Assembly: GCA_964019335.1 (NCBI GenBank)
Contig: OZ025649.1
Span: 372,001-436,000, forward strand
Direction: 5' to 3'
DNA: 64,000 bases
Source of the DNA: Diplonema japonicum
Taxonomy: Eukaryota; Euglenozoa; Diplonemea; Diplonemida; Diplonemidae
The notes under the pieces were generated by a model. That model had not been told where the DNA came from and did no database searches. It was given only the letters and a program-made list of their open reading frames with translations. This document shows positions 35,019-43,486 of this stretch, piece by piece. Position numbers and translations under genes: made by a program. Positions within the stretch are counted from its first letter, which is position 1. Each line of letters opens with the position of its first letter.

Positions 35019-37751
35019 ATGCACAATCGGGCATGGGTATGGCTGTGTTGTATATGGTTGGCCTCGCCGTGGGCGGGCGGGGTTGAGACGGGCGTACTCG
35101 ACAAGTGCTTCCCCGACATCCGCTTCGGGGAACATGATGATGTGTATTGGGAGCTGGACGCAGACACGATGGTGCAAAGAACCGAAGATGAGTTCTTGGA
35201 GTTCGATGAAAATGGCGGTGCTCGGAGCTTTTCTCATACGCACGAAGAGACCAGATTCGCTCCTGTCTACACCCAAGAGCTACCAAAACCACTTGGTTCA
35301 TCGAGCTCTTCCTTGTGGACGCCTTCTAGGATCAGTTTCTGGATTCGCATGTCGGTGAATACCAGCCAACTGCACGTTTCCTTTCTCGAAGCAGGACTTT
35401 CCGTGATCACCATTAAGGCTCTGGGGAGGTCACTTTTTGTCAACGAACACATCGTTAGCTCCAATGTGGTGGCAGATTCATGGACCCTTATCAGCTTCTA
35501 CCTAACAGGTTGGAAGCAGCCAAGGGGGCTCACGATCAGCATGCCTATATCCGATGTTCAAGTCATTACTCTCATTGGCATCTACTCTGGGATCAACGCA
35601 GTGTCCACCTGGGGTGGGGGCAACCCTACGTGGGTGGATCGTCTTAGTTTTGACTGTGTGCACATCCCCCCCAATGTGTATTTTTGGAGGCAGGACAACA
35701 AAGCCCTTAGTGTAAAGTTGGAGGGCAAAGCAGGAAATTTCGTAGTCTTTGGTGGCGACGAGCTCTTTTTCAGCTCGACCCCAGACTGCACAACACCCAT
35801 CAGCGACACTCGCGTCACTGTTCGGGAAAGCACGACAGAAGTGTTTGACGTTAAGTTCCCTGTGGGTCACCCATCTAGAGGACAGATTTACTACCTCTGC
35901 TACAACACAAAAGAGCAAGGCTTTCTCCGTACACGGGCAAACGGATGGGCGTTGTCATACAACACTATACTTAGCACCCCAGACGACCCGAATGAACCAG
36001 GGTGCAGTTTGGAGCCGAACGTGGGCCAGTTCAAGAATGCGAGCCTGGATTGTGGGCAAGGTGTGACGATCTTTGAATGTGTCAATGGAAAATGGGTGCC
36101 TGACCCATATACAACGTGCGCTGCTGGTGTCTTCGATTTGCCTCATGTTGTTGGTGCACAACTTGTGGATGGCAGTTGCACGTGGCAGCAGGAACGTGGG
36201 CTGTTGACGCAGTGCCAGTGGGAACCACTTCCTGGAACTGCTTACCACTGTGACTCAACGAAAGCTTCGTGGGATGTGACCAACAGGCAGTTCCTGGGGA
36301 GCGTACCGAAATGTGTTAGGGGCTGCTTTGCTGTGGACGGTGCTTTTACGCAGAACTCAGATGTTACTTTCACAGCCCGGCATAACAGTTACGTCACCTG
36401 GAACAGAAAAGAAGGATATACCTGCAGCGAGATTTGGACAAAAGAGCTGGTCGACAGCAGAAACCTCGACAACTGGGAGGCGAAGTGCTACCACGGTGTG
36501 TGGAGAAGGGATGCAGTGGAGGATGATGTGGTGGAGTGTCATAGGAAGTGCGTCGTGACGGGGCATGCGACTGAGGGCGCGGAGATTATCGACACACTGC
36601 ACACACATGTCATGCACCTGGAGACAGTGCGGTGGGGAATTAAAAACGGGTACGTGTGTGATACTGTGCTCACAAGCTGCAAGAACGGTGTCTTAGGCGA
36701 GCCGGTCTGCAAGCTGCAGGCCTGTACAGGCGTAGAGGGCATGTCGTACACATGTCAGCAACATGAGACACTTGCGTGCAGATACCACGCGCTGCCAAAC
36801 TCCATGTGCGCCAAGTGGATGGGGTACCAACTGGGCTCCTGTTACAATCCAAACGTTGATTGCACAAAGAGCCCTACCTGCAGCGTTCCGACAAGCCCGC
36901 CTGAAGGAGCATGGTCACCTTGCTTGCTGCAGAGCATTATCCAGTCTTCAACAGCATGTGCTTGGCGGACTGAAGAAGGGTATTATTGCAATACACAAGT
37001 TACCACGTGCGGCGACACGGGGTACCTGACCTTCCCGGAGTGTTTGTTCAAGTGCAATACGAGAATTTTAGGAACGGAAACGAACTGCAGCGACATTGTG
37101 CCCAAGGGAGCGACTTGCTCGTTTTCTGCGGAAGACGGGTGGGCGTGCACAACGGGGACCTTCACCTGTACGAACCAGAGCTGGCCCGTACACTGCACCG
37201 CGATAGAACAGCCTTCGCCTACAACACGGATGGAAGGCACCGCAATGCAGTTCTCAATGGAGGTGGTGATTACGATGCGGAACGGGCTCAACGACAACGA
37301 GAAGGTGACAAGCGACATCGCGTACCATGTGAGAAGGACGGTGTCAGAGGCGGTCGATGCTTCCACACATATCTTTCCAAAAACTGTGGAAGTGATTAAA
37401 ATCTGTGGCATTGATGACTTTCATGCTGTTAATTCCTTCACGTGTGTGTATCCAGTGGAGAAGAATCCTGACGACCTACCACCTGTCTACCCCGACAGCA
37501 AATCTGTCTCCTACTATCTTGAGTTCCGCCTCCGCGCACTCGATTCCTCTATTGCTGCCCGCGTTGAACTCTTTGTGGCGTCCCACCTGTCCCCCAGCAC
37601 CCAGGTCACCCCCCACTGCACCGTCGGGATCGCACCCAGAATCAAGCAATCTACAGTTGTGTTCACCCCGCGCCCTGCATGGGCTGCCGCATCCACAGCC
37701 GCACCACTGCATGCTTTGCTCGTCTTCCTCTTGTTCGCATTGCTTGGGTAA
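35019..37751 (+). CDS. Cys-rich GPI-anchored type surface glycoprotein
   Basis: 910 residues. A signal peptide is at about 1-21 (WVWLCCIWLASPWAGG). Residues about 45-200 look like a beta-sandwich of the farnesoic-acid-methyltransferase-like/jelly-roll type (ISFWIRMSV...LHVSFLEAG). Residues about 330-740 hold many Cys in spaced pairs, forming repeated modules of about 55-60 residues with a recurring EEGYYC/KEGYTC core, such as WNRKEGYTCS, WGIKNGYVCD, WRTEEGYYCN and FSAEDGWACT. The last ~20 residues are hydrophobic after a small-residue stretch (ASTAAPLHALLVFLLFALLG), as in a GPI-attachment signal. It is therefore probably displayed on the plasma membrane. No enzymatic motif; adhesion or sensing would be guesswork. 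Confidence 0.75.
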   Translation: MHNRAWVWLCCIWLASPWAGGVETGVLDKCFPDIRFGEHDDVYWELDADTMVQRTEDEFLEFDENGGARSFSHTHEETRFAPVYTQELPKPLGSSSSSLWTPSRISFWIRMSVNTSQLHVSFLEAGLSVITIKALGRSLFVNEHIVSSNVVADSWTLISFYLTGWKQPRGLTISMPISDVQVITLIGIYSGINAVSTWGGGNPTWVDRLSFDCVHIPPNVYFWRQDNKALSVKLEGKAGNFVVFGGDELFFSSTPDCTTPISDTRVTVRESTTEVFDVKFPVGHPSRGQIYYLCYNTKEQGFLRTRANGWALSYNTILSTPDDPNEPGCSLEPNVGQFKNASLDCGQGVTIFECVNGKWVPDPYTTCAAGVFDLPHVVGAQLVDGSCTWQQERGLLTQCQWEPLPGTAYHCDSTKASWDVTNRQFLGSVPKCVRGCFAVDGAFTQNSDVTFTARHNSYVTWNRKEGYTCSEIWTKELVDSRNLDNWEAKCYHGVWRRDAVEDDVVECHRKCVVTGHATEGAEIIDTLHTHVMHLETVRWGIKNGYVCDTVLTSCKNGVLGEPVCKLQACTGVEGMSYTCQQHETLACRYHALPNSMCAKWMGYQLGSCYNPNVDCTKSPTCSVPTSPPEGAWSPCLLQSIIQSSTACAWRTEEGYYCNTQVTTCGDTGYLTFPECLFKCNTRILGTETNCSDIVPKGATCSFSAEDGWACTTGTFTCTNQSWPVHCTAIEQPSPTTRMEGTAMQFSMEVVITMRNGLNDNEKVTSDIAYHVRRTVSEAVDASTHIFPKTVEVIKICGIDDFHAVNSFTCVYPVEKNPDDLPPVYPDSKSVSYYLEFRLRALDSSIAARVELFVASHLSPSTQVTPHCTVGIAPRIKQSTVVFTPRPAWAAASTAAPLHALLVFLLFALLG

Positions 37752-37833
37752 CAGGGGGAAGAAAAAGAGAGGGCCAAAAGGAGAGAAAGAAAGAGAAAAA
37801 ACAAGAAGAAAAAAAGAGAAAAAAAAAAAAGGG

Positions 37834-37864
<31 letters not shown>

Positions 37865-37981
37865 TACATTACTAGCATCCTCCTTTAGCGGTAGTTGTCA
37901 ACTCAAGTTCTTTGTTTTGTTCATACGGTTATGTTTCTCTTAGTTTTTACCCTCCCTTCCCAGCACCTACCACAGGCGGCC

Positions 37982-39097
37982 ATGTCGGTTGTGTACGACC
38001 CGTCGAGTGCCGCCGTAAACTACGAGGCTTCAGGCGGGAAGCCGTTTGTGAAGGATGGGTTCCTGTTTGCCGATGGGCTGAACAGGAGACAGAAGAGAGC
38101 GATCACATCGGGAAGCTACTACGAAGAGCTTGGTGTGGAAGTGGATATGGAGGACGGTGTGGTGGAGATAGAGACGATGAGCGAGGAGGTTCTGGAGGCT
38201 CTGCAGGAAGCGAAGAAAAAATCACGGACGCACACAAGCATTGGGAAGGTGAAGGCGTCGGATAAGGAAGAGAAGAAAAAAGAAGGAGAAGAGGAAGCAA
38301 AACCAATGTTCAAAAATATGCACCAAGCGAGGGTAGCCGAGGAGGAGTTCATCACGAAACAGATTCAGAAGAAGACGAAGACAGTTGTATCTGACGCTGC
38401 GCAAGCGTTGATTGCACCATTTGGACCCGATAAGAGGCAGGCGGCAGCGGCTCCAGCACCTGCTGCTGCTGCTGCTGCTGAGTTCAGGGGGCTGTTGAAC
38501 GACACTGTGACAGCGTCGCTGCTGGTGGCAGACGAAGCAGATACTGCAGCAGGTCGCGAGAAGGACGATGAAGCACAAGCACTGCTGCGGGGCAGGGCAC
38601 AAGAAGAGCTGAGAGAGATACACAGCAGTTGGAAATCAGCCAGCACCGCTCAAAAACAGTACTATAACAAGTGGTTCGCTTTAGTTTTCGCAAAAGGTAA
38701 GGCTGTGAAGAAGCCGATCCCACGGCCCGAGCCCGACTTGGAGGCCGCAAGACGCATTCTTCTAGACCTCGCCTCCAAGTGGGCCACGCTGACACCATCC
38801 CAGAAAGATTACTATCATGAGTGGTATCCTAAGGTCTTCCCTGGGTCCGTCTCGACGTCCCCTTCTCCTTCGCCGACCCCCGTAGTGGAGGTTCCCACGG
38901 ACCCGATGCCTCACGGGAGAAAGGTGATGCGCTTGTATCACAAAAGATGGTCAGAACTGTCACGCGAGCAGAGGGTCTTTTATAATACGTATGTGTTTGT
39001 TTCCCTTTCCCCCATAAGCCACATCAGGCATTATTATCGGTATTTCCCGAACAAAAAGCGAGACAACACCAATCATCAGGTCCAGGTTCAGGGCTGA
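37982..39097 (+). CDS. Protein with three aromatic W..L..Q..YY..W repeats
   Basis: Exons 37982-38988 and 39028-39097 (39-nt intron GTATGT...ATCAG) give 358 residues. The N-terminal half is acidic/basic, with KKSRTH and Ala-rich tracts. The C-terminal half has three copies of a ~30-residue motif: HSSWKSASTAQKQYYNKWFALVF, ASKWATLTPSQKDYYHEWYPKVF and YHKRWSELSREQRVFYNTHYYRYF (each quoted in shortened form elsewhere). The pattern W-x2-L-x3-Q-[KR]-x2-Y-Y-x2-W-x3-F has an HMG-box-like flavour but is shorter. The third copy is completed only after splicing. The intron is a multiple of three and stop-free, so retention would insert 13 residues into repeat three. I do not recognise the family. Confidence 0.65.
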   Translation: MSVVYDPSSAAVNYEASGGKPFVKDGFLFADGLNRRQKRAITSGSYYEELGVEVDMEDGVVEIETMSEEVLEALQEAKKKSRTHTSIGKVKASDKEEKKKEGEEEAKPMFKNMHQARVAEEEFITKQIQKKTKTVVSDAAQALIAPFGPDKRQAAAAPAPAAAAAAEFRGLLNDTVTASLLVADEADTAAGREKDDEAQALLRGRAQEELREIHSSWKSASTAQKQYYNKWFALVFAKGKAVKKPIPRPEPDLEAARRILLDLASKWATLTPSQKDYYHEWYPKVFPGSVSTSPSPSPTPVVEVPTDPMPHGRKVMRLYHKRWSELSREQRVFYNTYVFVSLSPISHIRHYYRYFPNKKRDNTNHQVQVQG

Positions 39098-39227
39098 AAA
39101 GGCAAAAACGAGGAGGAAAAAAAAAAAAAAAAAAAAAAAAAAGAGAGAAAAAAAAGAATACAGTATTTTTTCTTTTCGAAAGTGGGTTTTATCCCCCCCC
39201 CCTTTCCCATTCGATCTTTCACAGGAC

Positions 39228-39806
39228 ATGGAGGCAGTGGAGATCGTGGAGGGTGTGTATCTGGGGTCGAAACACACAGCGCGTGACATAGAAGCTTTGC
39301 AAAGGTTGGGTGTTACCCATGTTGTAAACACAGCCAAGGAAATAGAAAGCATGTTTAAAGGAAAGGGTGTGGAGTATCTGGAACTCGGCTTGCATGACAG
39401 CAGCGAAGATGACATAGCTATCTGGTTCGAAAACTGCTCATTGTTTATTTCGAACTGCTTGCAGAGCCACGGCAAGGTGCTTGTCCACTGCCAAGCAGGG
39501 ATCAGCAGGTCTTCCACCATTGTCATTGCCTTTCTGATGATGAAGATGAACAAGACACTCGAAGAGGCCTTTCTTCATGTGAAGTCTTTAAAGAGCAATA
39601 TCCAACCGAATATTTATTTTTTCAAGACGCTTCAGGAGCTCGAAAAACAGCTCAATCCTGACGCCACTTCCATCTTCTCTGTAACCGATTACTACACAAC
39701 AGTCCTTGTTGACATGGGGTTTGAAAAAGACAAGGCTGCAGATGCCTTGAAAAGGTCCGAGAATCGGTTCGATCTCGCGGTGACAATCTGCCTTGGGGGG
39801 TTTTAG
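39228..39806 (+). CDS. Dual-specificity phosphatase with C-terminal UBA-like domain
   Basis: 192 residues. A complete atypical DSP domain spans about 5-145: VEGVYLGSKHTA at the start, and the catalytic loop VHCQAGISRSST with the nucleophile Cys88, the Arg at the end of the P-loop and general-acid Asp candidates in LHDSSEDD. The order SRS-x-x-I-V-I-A-F-L is canonical. The last ~40 residues (LVDMGFEKDKAADALKRSENRF, shortened) match a UBA domain, with the M-G-F loop and A-x-x-A-L-K pattern, so it may bind ubiquitin. The acceptor CTTTCACAG ends four bases before the start codon. Confidence 0.9.
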   Translation: MEAVEIVEGVYLGSKHTARDIEALQRLGVTHVVNTAKEIESMFKGKGVEYLELGLHDSSEDDIAIWFENCSLFISNCLQSHGKVLVHCQAGISRSSTIVIAFLMMKMNKTLEEAFLHVKSLKSNIQPNIYFFKTLQELEKQLNPDATSIFSVTDYYTTVLVDMGFEKDKAADALKRSENRFDLAVTICLGGF

Positions 39807-39941
39807 ATGAAATTTCCCCCCCCTTCCCTGGGTTGCGGGTTCCTAGCTTCTTTTCATCTTTTTTTCCCCTTCCCCCCTTCTTTTTTTTTTTTGAACGTTT
39901 TAACAGGAGGAAGGGAGGGGGGAGTGACAAAAAAGAAAGAA

Positions 39942-41360
39942 ATGAGTAAACCTAGTACCAAAACGAACCTTCACCCGGAGTATGTATTTTATAAATGAAT
40001 ACCGCCACTTTCTTTTTATCTTTTTTGCAGCGTGTCCCGGGATATCGAAAAATTCATCACGTCAGTGAAGAGGCGCAAATCGCCATACAACTTGCAAGAG
40101 GTCACCCCCAACGAGCACGGTGAGGTAACGAACCTGGATGTTGCTAAGGACGCGGCTGAGATTTTGCGGAAGGTGCTCTCGAACGTGAAGGGGAAGGATG
40201 CGAACTTCCAGGTGATGATCCAACACATCAGGGAGGCCTGCAGGCGGATGAAGGCGGCCTACCCATACGGCCCACTTGTGAGCAACGTGACAAGGCGCGT
40301 GTTGTATATCTTGCGAGACGAGTATCAGATTACAAGAAAAGAGCAGAACACCGACTCCGAAACCACAGAGGAGCAGCACGAAGTGAAAACTGGGAGTTGT
40401 TCTGAAGAGAGCGTCGCAAGAACGTTCAACCCTGCGTTGGTACGGGACAACAAAAAGAAAAAGGAAAAAAAAAAAGAAAAAAAAACAGGATTCGCAGCTG
40501 ACATCTGTCCCTGGTCTCGATGTGGAGGACCACCGCGTCAACTTCTTCCAGTTCAAAAATAATATTATGGAGCATCTGACGAACAATTTCATGCAAGACT
40601 TCGACGATGTCTACATAAATATCCAAAAACAAGCTCCAGAGCATATCGCTGAAGGGTATGGAAACACGAAAAGGAAGAAAGAAAAAAAGGGAAAAAAAAA
40701 AAACTCACACACAGGGAGGTGATCCTCACCTACGGTTACTCTCAGACCGTTGAAAAATTTCTGGCTTTCGCGTCGAAAAAGCAAAAGCTGACGGTGGTCG
40801 TGTGCGAAGCCGCCCCTGAATGCAACGGACACGAGATGGCGAAGAAATTAACCCACCAAGGTAAATAAAAGACCACCCTCACCCTCACCAACCGTTCAAC
40901 AGGAATCGAAACGCTTCTCATCCCAGACGCGATGGCCTATGCCTACATGGGGAGGGTGAACAAAGTCATCATTGGAACATACTTGGTGGTGGCTAATGGG
41001 GGCTTGGTGGCACCTGCAGGGACTCATGCTGTGGCAGTCACAGCTCAAGTGCACAGAGTGCCTGTGATCGTGCTGGCAGCGATGATAAAGCTAACCCCCA
41101 CGTACCCTTCTACAACAGATTTGTGTGAGTTTGGCAGGCTGAGGAACCCCAGTGAGGTTCTGTCCTTTGGAGATGTTGCCGCGGCTTCGTGTGGCGACCC
41201 CTCTAAGTGGGTAAGCGTGCTTAACTCTTCCGTGGATTATGTTCCGCCTGAGCTTATTGCTCTTTTCGTTACCAACGACGACGTGGGACGGGCGTATGCC
41301 CCTTCGTACATTTACAGGCTCCTGCTTCAGTTGTACAACCCTGAGGATGACAGTCTTTGA
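39942..41360 (+). CDS. EIF2B2: Translation initiation factor eIF2B subunit beta
   Basis: Five exons: 39942-39979, 40031-40439, 40489-40655, 40715-40860, 40903-41360; introns of 51, 49, 59 and 42 nt. The product has 405 residues. The C-terminal half is the Rossmann-like domain shared by eIF2B alpha/beta/delta: EVILTYGYSQTVEKFL, VVVCEAAPECNGHEMAKKL, GIETLLIPDAMAYAYMGRVNKVIIGT and VANGGLVAPAGTHAVAV, which match the beta subunit best. eIF2B is the GDP-GTP exchange factor for eIF2, acting in the cytosol. Each junction keeps the frame and restores these motifs. The 5' splice sites vary (GTATGT, GTACGG, GTATGG, GTAAAT), unlike the near-uniform GTATG elsewhere. Confidence 0.93.
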
Positions 41361-41523
41361 ACAGACAAGTGCAAAAGAAAAGAAAGGGGGGGAACAAAAT
41401 CAAAAAAAAGAGTTTTTTTTTCCTTTTTTTTTTCCCCTTCACTCTCTTTGTTTCCCAATCAAAACAATCTAAGGGAGAGGGGGGAGGAAAGAAATAATGC
41501 AGGCTTACCTTTCGAGATGTGCC

Positions 41524-41561
<38 letters not shown>

Positions 41562-41778
41562 TGTTCGTTTCCCCGTTTTTTTTTTCTTCCATAGTGTGTT
41601 TTTCTTCTTCTTTTTATGCCCTCTCCCGCCCAGATGCCCTTTTTTTTTCAAAAAAGAAAAAAAAAAGAAAACAAAAAAAAAAAAAAAAAAAAAAAAGAAA
41701 CAAAAGTTGCAATCGTTAAAAAGATCATCGGTACTGAAGGAGAAAAAAAAAAAAGAAAAAAAAAAAACCTTTTAAGAA
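41361..41778. other. Intergenic region, no gene seen
   Basis: Homopolymer A and T runs. TTCTTCCATAG (to 41594) and CCCGCCCAG (to 41632) are candidate acceptors for the next gene. Confidence 0.6.
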
Positions 41779-42591
41779 ATGCGGCCGTTACTGGTTTTCT
41801 TGTTAATGTGCTTTGCACCCCACAACGTAAGGGGCAAGGTGGTAGTGGCGATGAGGCACGGGGAGAGGTGGGATCACGTGCGTCCCGAGTGGGCAGCGAT
41901 GGCAAGCAGGCCCCACGACAGCCCGTTGAGCGTGCAGGGGTTCGAGGATGCGGAAAATCTCGGAAAACACCTGAAGGAGACGTTAAAAGGCCTTGAGGTC
42001 GTGGTGTACTCCTCACCGCTTGTGAGGTGCATTCAAACAGCTGATGCAACACTGCATGGAATGGGCTTCGACAGAGCACACCCACACACACCGTCGATTA
42101 ATGTTGACTCATGCCTTGCAGAGTCCGAGACTGCCATGCAAGCACGCTTAATGCGCACACATAAAGATTCGGTGCCCAGGGAAGAACATGTCCCTGAAGG
42201 TTCTCCGTACCCTGTGCTCCTCTCGCCGGGTGATCTTATTTCCGTTTCCCAGCTTGTTAACCTCACCTACACCCCTACCACTACTCTCACATATGACTCT
42301 GAAGGCTGGGAGACGCATGCTGGCACACGCACCTCCACTTCCGAGCGTCTTTCTCGATGCCTCACACCCCTCCTCTCAAACCCTTTCAACAACAACAAGG
42401 CTGTTCTCCTCTTCGCCCACGGGAAGACAGTCCGGCTCACCGTGCAGCGCTTGTCCGGTGTGATGCCATCCTCGGTGGCCTACACCCAAAGCTTCACCAT
42501 GAAGCCCGACACATCAGAGTGCACCGAAGACATGGTGCTCACCGAGTCATGGACTCCACCAAATGTCGGTGGCAGAATGTCTCAAACCTAG
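41779..42591 (+). CDS. Secreted histidine-phosphatase-superfamily protein
   Basis: 270 residues. The signal peptide is at 1-19 (MRPLLVFLLMCFAPHNVRG). The mature protein begins with KVVVAMRHGERWDHV, the RHG motif carrying the nucleophile His, followed by the aspect LSVQGFEDAENLGKHL and VVVYSSPLVRCIQTA, typical of the phosphoglycerate-mutase-like branch. The second catalytic His is probably in VLLFAHGKTVRLTV (about residue 213). The family removes phosphate from small molecules or proteins; the secretory signal suggests an endomembrane or extracellular role. The resemblance to the UBASH3/STS-type subgroup (RHGERxD) is noted but no SH3 or UBA is present. Confidence 0.85.
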   Translation: MRPLLVFLLMCFAPHNVRGKVVVAMRHGERWDHVRPEWAAMASRPHDSPLSVQGFEDAENLGKHLKETLKGLEVVVYSSPLVRCIQTADATLHGMGFDRAHPHTPSINVDSCLAESETAMQARLMRTHKDSVPREEHVPEGSPYPVLLSPGDLISVSQLVNLTYTPTTTLTYDSEGWETHAGTRTSTSERLSRCLTPLLSNPFNNNKAVLLFAHGKTVRLTVQRLSGVMPSSVAYTQSFTMKPDTSECTEDMVLTESWTPPNVGGRMSQT

Positions 42592-42664
42592 AACCTAGAA
42601 CCCGCCCTTGGTAATGATACACAAAACCTTTTCACCCGCACAGCAGGACATGACAGGGGTATAG

Positions 42665-43372
42665 ATGGCGAAGGAAGACAGAGTACCGCTTATAGTGTAC
42701 TGCGTTGAGTCAGAACCCGAGGAAGATGTGAACGAGGAAGAGAAAGACAACCAGAAAAAGAAAGAAGAAGAAGGCAAACGGAAGCCAAGCGTGCTGCTGA
42801 GGGGAAGAGCAGCAAAGCTCAAACCGAAGGAGAAGACCGCTGTAGAGGACGGGGGCGGGTTGCTACTGAACGAATGCGGGAAATGTGGGAGGTATATGTT
42901 AGACATAGACGGCAACGGGGAAGCGCTGGCAGTGGTACCTGGGCCGTATGGGATAACGCCCATCAGCTGTCCTGGGTGCAGACAGACACATGCTGACTGG
43001 TCGATTGCCACACTGCTGGACGAGAGCGGCTCACAGAGAGAGACTATAAGGCAGGTGCCCCCTAAACATTCTAATTCTAGAAGCACCAACCGAACTTATG
43101 CCCCTGAGCCCACACTGCTCCAAGCTCTCCTCTGCGAGCGTGTTGCAACCAATGACGCTGACTCCCAACGTGCGGTCCAAGGCCACCGTCCCGCAAAGTG
43201 GACCCTCACACCTCACACATATGATGCGTGGTGTCGCCGCAAGGACAAATCCAGCCCGTGCGACTACACATGCACCAGCCACCATTATTACCACCCTCGT
43301 AGGATGATTTCTGTCCTCACAGAACGACACCACAAGCATGCCTTTCCAGCGTTGCTCAGGTCATTTTCATGA
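42665..43372 (+). CDS. Zinc-ribbon protein of unknown function
   Basis: 235 residues. The N-terminus is acidic and Lys-rich (about 15-60). A single zinc-binding site is made of CGKC (about 76-79) and CPGC (about 101-104), the latter followed by RQTHADWSIATLL. The C-x2-C...C-P-x-C-x5-W spacing recalls the C-terminal finger of SLX1, but there is no GIY-YIG domain and I do not claim homology. The C-terminal part has further Cys/His (WCRRKDK...CDYTC, HHYYH), which may form a second site. The start directly follows GGGTATAG. Function unknown. Confidence 0.55.
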   Translation: MAKEDRVPLIVYCVESEPEEDVNEEEKDNQKKKEEEGKRKPSVLLRGRAAKLKPKEKTAVEDGGGLLLNECGKCGRYMLDIDGNGEALAVVPGPYGITPISCPGCRQTHADWSIATLLDESGSQRETIRQVPPKHSNSRSTNRTYAPEPTLLQALLCERVATNDADSQRAVQGHRPAKWTLTPHTYDAWCRRKDKSSPCDYTCTSHHYYHPRRMISVLTERHHKHAFPALLRSFS

Positions 43373-43486
43373 TTCACCTTTCCTACTTATTTTCTGCAAA
43401 GCTTCACATCACAATCAGGAGGGAGAGAGGGCAGGCAGCGAGACGGGGGTGGTGCCCTCCCGCCGCCCATACACAAGTGAGACAAG

